DNA from: Streptomyces alfalfae
Lineage (GTDB): Bacteria > Actinomycetota > Actinomycetes > Streptomycetales > Streptomycetaceae
Assembly (NCBI RefSeq): GCF_004127445.1
Contig: NZ_QEXM01000042.1
Span: 186,001-250,000 of the forward strand
Direction: 5' to 3'
Length of the DNA: 64,000 bases
Below, in pieces: positions 24,706-33,839 of this stretch. The position numbers and the translations under genes are program-made. Under the pieces are notes generated by a model that saw only the letters and a program-made list of their open reading frames with translations, had not been told where the DNA came from and did not search any database. The stretch's first letter is position 1; each line of letters opens with the position of its first letter.

Positions 24706-25719
24706 GTGGACATCTCGCGCAGCGACCAGGCGGCACCGGCGGCGGCCCCCGTCGTGGCGCAGCAGCCGGAGGTCGCGGGAGCCGCGGCGACATCGGGGGC
24801 CACGGAGGCCCCCGGGGCGTCGGGCGGCGGACTCCGGGCCCGCCTCGCCCCCGTCGGGCTCGTCCTCGCGGGCGGCATCTCCGTGCAGTTCGGCGGCGCG
24901 GTCGCCGTCAGCGTGATGCCGCGTGCCGGGGCACTCGGCATCGTGACGCTGCGCCTCGCCTTCGCCGCGCTCGTGCTGCTCGTCGTGTGCCGGCCGAAGC
25001 TGCGCGGACACTCGCGCGCCGACTGGGGCACGGTCGTGGCCTTCGGGGTGGCCATGGCAGGGATGAACGGCCTGTTCTACCAGTCGGTGGCCCGCATCCC
25101 CATGGGCCCCGCCGTCACCCTTGAGGTCCTCGGCCCGCTCGCCCTCTCCGTCATCGCCTCGCGCCGTGCGGTCAACCTGGTCTGGGCGGGGCTCGCGCTG
25201 TGCGGCGTGTTCCTGCTGGGGGGCGGGGGCGGTTTCAACGGCCTCGACCCGGCGGGCGTCGCCTACGCGCTCGGCGCGGGCGCGATGTGGGCGGCGTACA
25301 TCGTCTTCAGCGCGCGCACCGGCCGGCGGTTCCCGCAGGCCGACGGGCTCGCCCTGGCGATGGTCGTCGCCGCCGTGCTGTTCCTGCCGCTGGGCCTCAT
25401 CGAGTCGGGGTCGCGGCTCGTGCAGCCCGGCACGCTGGCGCTCGGCGCGGTCGTGGCCGTGATGTCGTCGGTGCTCCCCTACACCCTCGAACTGTTGGCC
25501 CTGCGCCGCCTGCCCGCGCACACCTTCGCGGTCCTGATGAGCCTGGAGCCGGCCCTCGCCTCGATCGCCGGCTTCCTCGTCCTCAGCCAGGCGCTCACCG
25601 CCGCGGAGGCCCTGGCGATCGCCCTGGTCATCGCGGCGAGCATGGGCGCGGTGCGCACCCAGGTGGGACGAGGCCGCACCCGGGCACGCGAGGAAGCGAA
25701 GCGGGGCGCGGGGCGATAG
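24706..25719 (+). CDS. EamA/DMT family exporter (RhtA-like)
   Basis: A 337-residue transporter with ten hydrophobic spans in two EamA repeats, preceded by an Ala-rich cytoplasmic leader of about 45 residues. RhtA-like marks are ISVQFGGAVAVSVMPRAGALGIVTLRLAFAALVLL and the second-half SSVLPYTLELLALRRLPAHTFAVLMSLEPALASIAGFL. RhtA members export threonine, homoserine and related metabolites. GTG at 24706 with AGGAAGG seven bases upstream. No terminator hairpin is obvious; a minisatellite begins within about 20 bp of the stop. Confidence 0.86.
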   Translation: MDISRSDQAAPAAAPVVAQQPEVAGAAATSGATEAPGASGGGLRARLAPVGLVLAGGISVQFGGAVAVSVMPRAGALGIVTLRLAFAALVLLVVCRPKLRGHSRADWGTVVAFGVAMAGMNGLFYQSVARIPMGPAVTLEVLGPLALSVIASRRAVNLVWAGLALCGVFLLGGGGGFNGLDPAGVAYALGAGAMWAAYIVFSARTGRRFPQADGLALAMVVAAVLFLPLGLIESGSRLVQPGTLALGAVVAVMSSVLPYTLELLALRRLPAHTFAVLMSLEPALASIAGFLVLSQALTAAEALAIALVIAASMGAVRTQVGRGRTRAREEAKRGAGR

Positions 25720-25735
25720 CGGCTCGGGGGCCGGC

Positions 25736-26400
25736 ACCGGGCCTGGCTGACGGCGGGACTTGGGCCGGTGGCCGGGGCGGGGCTGATGGCGGAGCTCGGG
25801 CCGGTGGCCGAGCCGGAGCGACGGCGGGGCTTGGGTCGGCCGCCGGGCCTGGCTGATGGCGGGCTTGGGCCGGTGGCCGGGCCAGGGGCGACAACGGGGC
25901 CGGCGGCCGGGCCTGGGCTGACAGCGGGGCCGGTGCCGACAGCGGTGCCGGTCCCGCCGCCATACCGATAGCCGCGCCGCCCGTCTGTCGGCGTCGGTGG
26001 CCCTGTCCGCGCCTGGCCTGTCTGCTGGTGCCGGTGGCGCTGTCCGCGCCCGGCCCGCCCGCCGGTCCCGGGCCCGCCCGCCCGCGCCGGGCCCGCCTGC
26101 TGGTTCCGGTGGCGCTGTCCTCGCCGGGTCTGTCTGCTGGTGTCGGTGGCGCTGTCCGCGCCCGGCCCGCCCGCCGGTCCCGGGCCCGCCCGCCCGCGCC
26201 GGGCCCGCCTGCTGGTTCCGGTGGCGCTGTCCTCGCCGGGCCCGCCTGCTGGTTCCGGTGGCGCTGTCCTCGCCGGGTCTGTCTGCTGGTGTCGGTGGCG
26301 CTGTCCGCGCCCGGCCCGCCCGCCCGTACCGGTACCGGCACCCCCGCCGACCCGCCCGCCGTCCCCGGCCCCGCTGCCCGCGCCGGGCCTGTCGGCGGTA
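25736..26400. repeat. minisatellite of about 37-bp units, gene-free
   Basis: From 25985 to about 26335 the sequence is a tandem array of 37-bp units (consensus start CTGCTGGTTCCGGTGGCGCT, second half TCCTCGCCGGGTCTGT). Starts lie at 25985, 26022, 26097, 26134, 26209, 26246 and 26283, so steps are 37 or 75 bp (37 plus a diverged 38). A looser repeat of GGGCCTGGCTGAYGGCGGG with TTGGGCCGGTGGCCGG units of about 30-37 bp precedes it (25750-25930). All frames change at every unit because 37 is not a multiple of three. Long ORFs across it are artefacts of GC content. Confidence 0.85.
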
Positions 26401-26432
26401 ACCCCCTGCGCCCGCCCCCCCCGGAAATTTAT

Positions 26433-26446
26433 GCAAGCACGCTTGC
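26433..26446. promoter_or_regulatory. TetR-type operator upstream of Atu-like operon
   Basis: GCAAGC-AC-GCTTGC is a perfect 6-2-6 palindrome in a short AT-richer stretch, 62 bp before the first gene of the acyl-CoA carboxylase operon. The last gene of that operon encodes a TetR regulator, the natural candidate to bind here. Confidence 0.55.
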
Positions 26447-26507
26447 TTGTTTCTGGCCCCGCTGCCATGCTCCCTGGCACACCGCCGTGCCCCGAGGGGA
26501 GCGTTCC

Positions 26508-27302
26508 GTGTCCGATGCCCTGCCCGTGCTCGACGATCTGCGTGCGGAGAGCGAGGAGCTCGACCGCCTGGTGGCGGGGCTGAGCGAGGAGCGCTGGGCG
26601 CTGGTGACGCCCGCGCCCGGCTGGACGATCGCCCACCAGATCGCCCACCTCGCCTGGACCGACCGCGTGGCCCTGCTCGCCGCCACGGACCCGGGGGCCT
26701 TCGCCACCGAGGCGGCGAAGGCGGCGCCGGACTCGTTCGTGGACGAGGGCGCCGAGAAGGGCGCGGGACTGCCGCCCGCCGAACTGCTCGACCGCTGGCG
26801 CACCGGCCGGGAAGCACTCGGCCAGGCCCTGCGCGAGGTCCCCCACGGCACCCGGCTGCCCTGGTACGGGCCGCCCATGGCCGTGCCCAGCATGGCGACC
26901 GCGCGGCTCATGGAGACCTGGGCGCACGGCCAGGACGTGGCGGACGCGCTCGGCGTGCGGCGTGCCCCGACGGACCGGCTGCGGCACGTGGCGCGGATCG
27001 GCGTCAGGGCGCGCGACTTCGCCTACGCGGTACGGGGGCTGACCCCGCCCGCGGAGGAGTTCCGCGTCGAGCTGACCTCGCCGGTGACCGGAGAGCCGTG
27101 GACGTACGGGCCCGAGGACGCGGCCCAGCGCGTGAGCGGCCCCGCGCTCGACTTCTGCCTCCTGGTGACCCGGCGCGCCCACCGCGCCGACCTGACGGTG
27201 CGCGCCGAGGGCGCCGACGCGGAGCGGTGGCTCGACATCGCCCAGGCGTTCGCGGGACCGCCGGGGGAGGGGCGGGCCGCGCGGGGCGGCGGCACGCGAT
27301 GA
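26508..27302 (+). CDS. maleylpyruvate isomerase-family (TIGR03084, DinB-like) protein
   Basis: A 264-residue protein of the mycothiol-dependent maleylpyruvate isomerase superfamily, TIGR03084 branch. The metal-binding three-His layout is suggested by W-T-I-A-H-Q-I-A-H-L-A (about residues 40-50) and METWAHGQDVADALG near 140. GTG at 26508 has GAGGGG about eight bases upstream. It overlaps the AtuA-like gene by 4 bp (ATGA) and is therefore the first gene of the operon. This family is found next to acyl-CoA enzymes in actinobacteria; its reaction here is unknown, and a mycothiol-linked isomerase or transferase step is a guess. Confidence 0.8.
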   Translation: MSDALPVLDDLRAESEELDRLVAGLSEERWALVTPAPGWTIAHQIAHLAWTDRVALLAATDPGAFATEAAKAAPDSFVDEGAEKGAGLPPAELLDRWRTGREALGQALREVPHGTRLPWYGPPMAVPSMATARLMETWAHGQDVADALGVRRAPTDRLRHVARIGVRARDFAYAVRGLTPPAEEFRVELTSPVTGEPWTYGPEDAAQRVSGPALDFCLLVTRRAHRADLTVRAEGADAERWLDIAQAFAGPPGEGRAARGGGTR

Positions 27303-29050
27303 CCCGGCCGCCCCTGCGGATCGGCAACGCCTCCGGCTTCTACGGCGACCGCTTCGACGCCATGCGGGAGATGCTGGCCGGCGGCGACCTGGACGTCCTG
27401 ACCGGGGACTACCTCGCCGAGCTGACCATGCTCATCCTCGGCCGCGACCGCCTGAAGGACCCCGCCCGCGGTTACGCCAAGACGTTCCTGCGGCAACTGG
27501 AGGAGTGCCTCGGCGCCGCCCACGAGCGCGGGGTGCGGATCGTCGCCAACGCGGGCGGCCTGAACCCCGCCGGGCTCGCGGACGCCGTCAGGGACCTCGC
27601 GGGGCGGCTCGGCGTCCCCGCCAGGGTCGCGCACGTCGAGGGCGACGACCTCGGCGGCCGCTTCCCCGGCGCCCTCACCGCCCACGCCTACCTCGGCGGC
27701 GCCGGCATCGCGGCCTGCCTCACGGCCGGGGCGGACGTGGTCGTGACGGGGCGGGTGACCGACGCCGCCCTGGTCACGGGACCGGCCGCCGCGCACTTCG
27801 GCTGGGGCCCCGACGCGTACGACCGCCTCGCGGGCGCGGTCGTCGCCGGGCACGTCCTGGAGTGCGGGACGCAGGCCACCGGCGGCAACTACGCGTTCTT
27901 CGCCGAGCACGACCCGGCCTCCCTGCTCCGCCCCGGCTTCCCGCTCGCCGAGATCCACGAGGACGGCTCGGCGGTCATCACCAAACACCCCGGCGCCGGC
28001 GGCTTCGTCGACGTCGGCACGGTCACCGCGCAGCTCCTCTACGAGACGGCCGGCGCACGGTACGCGGGCCCCGACGTCACCGCCCGGCTCGACACGGCCG
28101 TCCTCACGCGGGAGGGCCCCGACCGGGTGCGGATCTCCGGCGTGCGCGGCGAGGCGCCGCCGCCCACCCTCAAGGTCGGCCTCAACCGGCTCGGCGGCTT
28201 CCGCAACGAGGTCGTCTTCGTCCTCACGGGCCCGGACACCGGGGCCAAGGCCGCGCTGGTCCGCGCCCAGTTCGAGGACGCCCTGGACCGCGCGGGGTCC
28301 CGCCCCCGTGAGATCCGCTGGGAGCTGGTCCGCACCGACCGCGCCGACGCGGCGACCCAGGAGACCGCGAGCGCCCTGCTGCGCCTGGTGGTGCGCGACG
28401 CCGACGCGGACGCCGTGGGCCGGGCCCTGAGCGGCGCCGCGGTCGAACTGGCCCTCGGCAGCTATCCGGGCTTCCACGTGACGGCCCCGCCCGGCAAGGG
28501 CGCCCCCTACGGAGTCTTCGAAGCGGCGTACGTGGACCGGGACACCGTCGAGCACGTGGCGGTGCTGCCCGACGGACGGCGGATCCCCGTGGCCACCGCC
28601 GCCGACACCCTCGTACCCCAGGACCCGACAGACCCGACAGACCCGACAGACCCGCCACCGCCCGAGCCCCTGCCGCCCGGACCCCGGCCCCTGCTCCCCG
28701 AACCCCTGCCCCCGGGGCCGACCCGCCGCGTCCCCCTCGCCCGTGTCGCCGGCGCCCGCAGCGGTGACAAGGGCGGTGACGCGAACATCGGCGTCTGGGT
28801 GCGGAGCGACGAGGCCTGGCGGTGGCTCGCCCATGAGATGACCGCGGACCGCCTGCGCGAACTGCTCCCGGAAGCGGCCCCCCTGCCGGTCACCCGCCAC
28901 GTCCTGCCGAACCTGCGCGCCCTGAACTTCGTCGTCGAGGGGCTGCTCGGCGAGGGCGTCGCGTCCCGCGCCCGCTTCGACCCGCAGGCCAAGGGCCTCG
29001 GCGAGTGGCTGCGCGCCCGCCACCTGGACATACCGGAGGTACTGCTGTGA
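27299..29050 (+). CDS. acyclic terpene utilization AtuA family protein (DUF1446)
   Basis: A 583-residue protein. The N-terminal about 440 residues are DUF1446 (RIGNASGFYGDRFDAMREML, GGLNPAGLADAV, GGAGIAACLTAGADVVVTGRVTDAALVTGPAA, ECGTQATGGNYAFF). A Pro-rich linker with a 9-bp tandem repeat (28622-28657, coding D-P-T three times) joins it to the C-terminal AtuA/DUF4387-like domain (ARVAGARSGDKGGDANIGVW). AtuA is required for citronellol/geraniol degradation in Pseudomonas, in the geranyl-CoA carboxylase cluster, but its reaction is not known. The cluster content here supports an Atu- or Liu-like acyl-CoA pathway, not necessarily terpene. Confidence 0.85.
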   Translation: MTRPPLRIGNASGFYGDRFDAMREMLAGGDLDVLTGDYLAELTMLILGRDRLKDPARGYAKTFLRQLEECLGAAHERGVRIVANAGGLNPAGLADAVRDLAGRLGVPARVAHVEGDDLGGRFPGALTAHAYLGGAGIAACLTAGADVVVTGRVTDAALVTGPAAAHFGWGPDAYDRLAGAVVAGHVLECGTQATGGNYAFFAEHDPASLLRPGFPLAEIHEDGSAVITKHPGAGGFVDVGTVTAQLLYETAGARYAGPDVTARLDTAVLTREGPDRVRISGVRGEAPPPTLKVGLNRLGGFRNEVVFVLTGPDTGAKAALVRAQFEDALDRAGSRPREIRWELVRTDRADAATQETASALLRLVVRDADADAVGRALSGAAVELALGSYPGFHVTAPPGKGAPYGVFEAAYVDRDTVEHVAVLPDGRRIPVATAADTLVPQDPTDPTDPTDPPPPEPLPPGPRPLLPEPLPPGPTRRVPLARVAGARSGDKGGDANIGVWVRSDEAWRWLAHEMTADRLRELLPEAAPLPVTRHVLPNLRALNFVVEGLLGEGVASRARFDPQAKGLGEWLRARHLDIPEVLL

Positions 29051-29102
29051 GCCCGAGGGGCCGCGAGAACCCGCCCGCGCCCGGCGCGCCGGAGGTGCGG
29101 GC

Positions 29103-30707
29103 ATGACCGTCATCGCCTCCGCGCTCGACCCGGCGGACGCCGAGTACGCCGAGCACCGCGCGGCCATGCTGGAGAAGCTGGCCGTACTCGGCGCCGAACA
29201 GGCCAAGGCACTGCAGGGCGGCGGCGAGAAGTACGTCCAGCGCCACCGGAAGCGCGGCAAGCTCCTGGCGCGCGAGCGCATCGAACTGCTCCTGGACCCC
29301 GACACACCGTTCCTGGAACTGTCGCCGCTGGCCGCCTGGGGCAGCGACTGCCCCGTGGGCGCGTCCATGGTCACCGGCATCGGCGTCGTCGAGGGCGTCG
29401 AGTGCCTGATCACCGCCAACGACCCGACGGTCAGGGGCGGCGCCTCCAACCCCTGGACGCTGAAGAAGGCGTTCCGCGCCCACGAGATCGGGCACGCCAA
29501 CCGGCTGCCGTCGATCCACCTGGTGGAGTCGGGAGGCGCGGACCTCCCCTCCCAGAAGGAGATCTTCATCCCGGGCGGCGCCCTCTTCAAGCACCTCACG
29601 CGGTCGTCGGCGGCCGGCGTCCCCACCATCGCCGTCGTCTTCGGCAACTCCACGGCGGGCGGCGCCTACGTGCCCGGCATGAGCGACCACGTGATCATGG
29701 TGAAGGAGCGCGCCAAGGTCTTCCTCGGCGGGCCGCCGCTGGTGAGGATGGCGACCGGCGAGGAGAGCGACGACGAGTCGCTCGGCGGCGCCGAGATGCA
29801 CGCCCGCACCTCCGGCCTCGCCGACCACCTGGCGGAGGACGAGCACGACGCGCTGCGCCGGACCCGCCGGGTCGTCGCCCGCCTCAACTGGCGCAAGGCG
29901 TACGCCGACCCGGACCCGCTCACCGTACGACCGCCGAAGTACGACGAGGACGAACTGCTCGGCATCGTGCCCGACGACCTGAAGAAGCCCTTCGACCCGC
30001 GCGAGGTCGTCGCCCGGATCGTGGACGGCTCCGACTTCGACGAGTTCAAGCCGCTGTACGGCACGAGTCTCGTCACCGGCTGGGCGGAGCTGCACGGCTA
30101 CCCCCTCGGCATCCTCGCCAACGCGCAGGGCGTGCTGTTCAGCGAGGAGTCGCAGAAGGCCGCCCAGTTCATCCAGCTCGCCAACCAGCGCGACATCCCG
30201 CTGCTCTTCCTGCACAACACCACCGGCTACATGGTCGGCAAGGAGTACGAGCAGGGCGGCATCATCAAACACGGCGCCATGATGATCAACGCCGTCTCCA
30301 ACTCGAAGGTCCCGCACCTGTCCGTCCTCATGGGCGCCTCCTACGGCGCCGGGCACTACGGCATGTGCGGGCGCGCCTACGACCCCCGCTTCCTCTTCGC
30401 CTGGCCGAGCGCCAAGTCGGCGGTCATGGGCCCCCAGCAGCTCGCGGGCGTCCTGTCCATCGTCGCCCGGCAGTCGGCGGCGGCGAAGGGGCAGCCCTAC
30501 GACGACGAGGCCGACGCCGCGCTGCGGGAGATGGTGGAGCGGCAGATCGAGGCCGAGTCGCTGCCGATGTTCCTCTCCGGGCGTCTCTACGACGACGGGG
30601 TCATCGACCCGCGGGACACCCGCACCGTGCTCGGTCTGTGCCTGTCCGCGATCCACACCGCCCCCTTCGAGGGCGCGCGCGGCGGCTTCGGCGTCTTCCG
30701 GATGTGA
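29103..30707 (+). CDS. acyl-CoA carboxylase carboxyltransferase (beta) subunit
   Basis: A 534-residue carboxyltransferase of the methylcrotonyl-/geranyl-CoA carboxylase class. Features are RERIELLLDPDTPFLELSPLA, the acyl-CoA-binding ANDPTVRGGASNPWTLKKA, the oxyanion-hole NSTAGGAYVPGMSDHVIMV, FLGGPPLVRMATGEE and the second-half GVLFSEESQKAAQFIQLA with YGAGHYGMCGRAYDPRFLF. The family class is firm but the chain (3-methylcrotonyl or geranyl) is not. GGAGG sits upstream of the ATG. It lies between AtuA-like and biotin carboxylase genes in one operon, as in atu and liu clusters. Confidence 0.9.
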   Translation: MTVIASALDPADAEYAEHRAAMLEKLAVLGAEQAKALQGGGEKYVQRHRKRGKLLARERIELLLDPDTPFLELSPLAAWGSDCPVGASMVTGIGVVEGVECLITANDPTVRGGASNPWTLKKAFRAHEIGHANRLPSIHLVESGGADLPSQKEIFIPGGALFKHLTRSSAAGVPTIAVVFGNSTAGGAYVPGMSDHVIMVKERAKVFLGGPPLVRMATGEESDDESLGGAEMHARTSGLADHLAEDEHDALRRTRRVVARLNWRKAYADPDPLTVRPPKYDEDELLGIVPDDLKKPFDPREVVARIVDGSDFDEFKPLYGTSLVTGWAELHGYPLGILANAQGVLFSEESQKAAQFIQLANQRDIPLLFLHNTTGYMVGKEYEQGGIIKHGAMMINAVSNSKVPHLSVLMGASYGAGHYGMCGRAYDPRFLFAWPSAKSAVMGPQQLAGVLSIVARQSAAAKGQPYDDEADAALREMVERQIEAESLPMFLSGRLYDDGVIDPRDTRTVLGLCLSAIHTAPFEGARGGFGVFRM

Positions 30708-30717
30708 GGCAGTGACG

Positions 30718-32604
30718 ATGATCGGTTCCGTCCTCGTGGCCAACCGCGGCGAGATCGCCTGCCGCGTCTTCCGCACCTGCCGTGACCTCGGCATCGCCAC
30801 GGTCGCCGTGTACTCCGACGCCGACGCGGACGCCCTGCACGTCCGCGAGGCCGACTCGGCGGTACGGCTGCCGGGTGCGGCGCCCGCCGAGACGTATCTG
30901 CGCGGCGACCTGGTGGTGAAGGCGGCGCAGGCCGCGGGCGCCGACGCCGTCCACCCCGGCTACGGCTTCCTCTCCGAGAACGCCGGCTTCGCCCGCGCGG
31001 TCCTCGACGCGGGCCTGACCTGGATCGGCCCGCCGCCCGACGCGATCGAGGCGATGGCCTCGAAGACCCGCGCCAAACAACTCCTCGGCGTCGAACCGCT
31101 CACCGAGGTCACCGAGGCCGACCTGCCGGTCCTGGTGAAGGCGGCGGCCGGCGGCGGCGGGCGCGGCATGCGCGTCGTCCGTGATCTGGCCGACCTGGCG
31201 GCGGAGCTGACGGCGGCCCGCGCGGAGGCGGCCAGCGCGTTCGGGGACGGCGAGGTGTTCGTCGAGCCGTTCATCGAGGGCGGACGCCACGTGGAAGTGC
31301 AGATCATGGCCGACGCGCACGGCACGGTGTGGGCGCTCGGCACCCGCGACTGCTCGCTCCAGCGCAGGCACCAGAAGGTCGTCGAGGAGTCGCCCGCGCC
31401 GGGGCTCGCCCCCGGCCTCGTCGCCGAACTGCACGAACGGGCCGTACGGGCGGCGCGCGTGACCGGCTACCGGGGTGCGGGCACGGTGGAGTTCCTCGTC
31501 GCGGAGGGCCGCGCGCACTTCCTGGAGATGAACACCCGCCTCCAGGTGGAGCACCCCGTCACCGAGGCCGTGTTCGGCGTCGACCTCGTCGCGCTCCAGA
31601 TCCAGGTCGCCGAAGGCGTCGCCCTCGCCGCCGAACCCCCGCCCGCGCGCGGCCACGCCGTCGAGGCCCGCCTCTACGCCGAGGACCCGGCGGCGGACTG
31701 GGCCCCGCAGACCGGCACCCTGCACCGCGTCGACGTGCCGGGCGTCCGCCTCGACACCGGGTACGCGGACGGCGACACGATCGGCGTGCACTACGACCCG
31801 ATGCTCGCCAAGGCCGTCGCCCACGCGCCCACCCGCGACCAGGCCGTACGCCGTCTCGCGGGCGCCCTGGAGCGGGCCGTGCTGCACGGCCCCCTCACCA
31901 ACCGCGACCTGCTCGTACGGTCCCTGCGGCACCCGGAGTTCACCGGCGCGCGCATGGACACCGGCTTCTACGACCGCCACGCCGGGGAGCTGGCGGAGCC
32001 CGCGGCCGACCCGCACGCCGCGCTGGCCGCCTCGCTCGCCGACGCGCACGGCCGCTCCCGGTTCGGCGGCTGGCGCAACCTCCGCTCGCAGCCCCACCTC
32101 AAACGCTGGCGCACCGAACCGGACGGCGCCGAGCACGAGGTGGGCTACGACCACACCCACGACGGGCCACGCGCCGACGGGGTGCGCGTGCTCGACGTGA
32201 GCGCCACCCGGGTCGTGCTCGAAACCGACGGCGTCCGCAGGGCGTACGGGATCGCGCGCCACGGGGACGCGCCCGGCCGGGTGTACGTCACCTCCCCGCT
32301 CGGCCACACCGTCCTCACCCCGCTGCCCCTGCTCCCCGAACCCGCCGCGCGCCGCGCACCGGGCTCGCTGCTCGCCCCGATGCCGGGCACCGTCGTCCGC
32401 CTCGCCGACGGGCTCACCGAGGGCGCGACGGTCACCGCCGGGCAGCCCCTCATCTGGCTGGAGGCCATGAAGATGGAGCACCGCATCACCGCTCCCGCCT
32501 CCGGCACGCTCACCGCCCTGCACGCCGAAACCGGCCGCCAGGTCGAGGTCGGCGCGCTGCTCGCCGTCGTCCGGGCCGCCGCCCAGGAGGAAGAGTCCGT
32601 ATGA
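30718..32604 (+). CDS. acyl-CoA carboxylase biotin carboxylase/carrier (alpha) subunit
   Basis: A 628-residue alpha subunit. It has a biotin carboxylase N-domain (VLVANRGEIACRVFRTCRDLG), an ATP-grasp domain (AAAGGGGRGMRVV; TRDCSLQRRHQKVVEE), a C-domain and a biotinyl domain with LEAMKMEHRI (Lys carrying biotin). I chose ATG 30718: GAGG at 30706-30709 is eight bases upstream, whereas GTG 30712 would be only two bases from it. It carboxylates biotin for the preceding beta subunit. The stop overlaps the acyl-CoA dehydrogenase start by 4 bp (32601-32604). Confidence 0.9.
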   Translation: MIGSVLVANRGEIACRVFRTCRDLGIATVAVYSDADADALHVREADSAVRLPGAAPAETYLRGDLVVKAAQAAGADAVHPGYGFLSENAGFARAVLDAGLTWIGPPPDAIEAMASKTRAKQLLGVEPLTEVTEADLPVLVKAAAGGGGRGMRVVRDLADLAAELTAARAEAASAFGDGEVFVEPFIEGGRHVEVQIMADAHGTVWALGTRDCSLQRRHQKVVEESPAPGLAPGLVAELHERAVRAARVTGYRGAGTVEFLVAEGRAHFLEMNTRLQVEHPVTEAVFGVDLVALQIQVAEGVALAAEPPPARGHAVEARLYAEDPAADWAPQTGTLHRVDVPGVRLDTGYADGDTIGVHYDPMLAKAVAHAPTRDQAVRRLAGALERAVLHGPLTNRDLLVRSLRHPEFTGARMDTGFYDRHAGELAEPAADPHAALAASLADAHGRSRFGGWRNLRSQPHLKRWRTEPDGAEHEVGYDHTHDGPRADGVRVLDVSATRVVLETDGVRRAYGIARHGDAPGRVYVTSPLGHTVLTPLPLLPEPAARRAPGSLLAPMPGTVVRLADGLTEGATVTAGQPLIWLEAMKMEHRITAPASGTLTALHAETGRQVEVGALLAVVRAAAQEEESV

Positions 32605-33809
32605 GCGCCGCTCGCAGCACCGTCCTCGAGACCGAAGAACACCGCGCCCTGCGCGCCGCCGTCGCGGCCCTCGGCAAGCGGTACGGCCGCGACTACATGA
32701 CCCGCCTCACGCAGGAGGGCGGCCACCCCGACGAGCTGTGGAGGGACGCCGCCGCGCTCGGCTACCTCGGCGTCAACCTGCCCGAGGAGTACGGCGGCGG
32801 AGGCGGCGGCATCGCCGAACTCTCCATCGTCCTCGAAGAGCTGGGCGCGGCGGGCTGCCCGCTCCTGATGATGGTCGTCTCGCCCGCGATCTGCGGCACC
32901 GTCATCGCCCGGTTCGGCACCGAGGAGCAGAAGCGGGCCTGGCTGCCCGGCCTCGCCGACGGCTCGCGGACCATGGCCTTCGGCATCACCGAACCCGACG
33001 CGGGCTCCAACTCCCACCGCATCACCACCACGGCCCGCCGCGACCCCGACTCCGGCGACTGGCTCCTGACCGGCCGCAAGGTGTTCGTCTCCGGCGTCGA
33101 CATCGCCGACGCCACACTCGTCGTCGGCCGCACGTCGGACACCGCGACCGGCAGCCTCAAGCCGTGCCTGTTCATCGTCCCGCGCGACGCCCCCGGCTTC
33201 CGGCGCCACCACATACCCATGGAAGTGCAGGCCGCGGAGAAGCAGTTCGAGCTGGTCATCGACGACGTCCGGCTTCCCGCGGACGCCCTGGTCGGCGGGG
33301 GCCCCTCCCACACGTTCGGCAGCGGGGGAGAGGACGCGGGCCTCCTCCAGCTCTTCGCGGGCCTGAACCCCGAGCGCATCATGACGGCCGCTTTCTCCCT
33401 CGGCTTGGCGAGGTTCGCCCTGGAGCGCGCCACCGCGTACGCGAGGGAGCGCACCGTCTGGAAGACGCCCATCGGCGCCCACCAGGCCATCGCGCACCCG
33501 CTGGCCCAGTCCCACATCGAGATCGAACTGGCCCGCCTGATGACGCAGAAGGCCGCCCGCCTCTACGACGACGGCGACGACATGGCCGCGGGCGAGGCCG
33601 CCAACATGGCCAAGCTCGCCGCCGCCGACGCCTGCGTGAAGGCCGTCGACCAGGCCGTGCACACCCTCGGCGGCAACGGCCTCACCAAGGAGTTCGGCCT
33701 CGCCTCGCTGATCGTGGCGTCCCGGGTGGCGCGGATCGCCCCGGTCAGCCGCGAGATGATCCTCAACTACGTCTCCCACCGGACGCTGGGCCTGCCCAAG
33801 TCGTACTGA
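32601..33809 (+). CDS. acyl-CoA dehydrogenase (AtuD/LiuA-like)
   Basis: A 402-residue FAD enzyme that would make the alpha,beta-unsaturated acyl-CoA for the carboxylase. Marks are GYLGVNLPEEYGGGGGGIAELSIV near the start, FGITEPDAGSNSHRITTTARR, the FAD-binding VKKVFVSGVD-like block (RKVFVSGVDIADATLVVGRTS), and the C-terminal VHTLGGNGLTKEFGLASLIVASRVARIAPVSREMILNYVSHRTLGLP. The C-terminal RIAPVSREM replaces the common RI-x-G-T-S-E. The gene is coupled to the alpha subunit by an ATGA overlap. Substrate chain is not readable. Confidence 0.88.
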   Translation: MSAARSTVLETEEHRALRAAVAALGKRYGRDYMTRLTQEGGHPDELWRDAAALGYLGVNLPEEYGGGGGGIAELSIVLEELGAAGCPLLMMVVSPAICGTVIARFGTEEQKRAWLPGLADGSRTMAFGITEPDAGSNSHRITTTARRDPDSGDWLLTGRKVFVSGVDIADATLVVGRTSDTATGSLKPCLFIVPRDAPGFRRHHIPMEVQAAEKQFELVIDDVRLPADALVGGGPSHTFGSGGEDAGLLQLFAGLNPERIMTAAFSLGLARFALERATAYARERTVWKTPIGAHQAIAHPLAQSHIEIELARLMTQKAARLYDDGDDMAAGEAANMAKLAAADACVKAVDQAVHTLGGNGLTKEFGLASLIVASRVARIAPVSREMILNYVSHRTLGLPKSY

Positions 33810-33839
33810 GGACTCCCGCCCCCGTGGAGAGGAACCCTG

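Noticed and set aside
25479..27182. 567-codon minus-strand frame with repeated Gly/Arg/Gln units across the minisatellite
   Set aside because: The repeats are 37 bp, so every unit changes frame, and the other frames give equally repetitive translations. There is no ribosome site and no conserved part.
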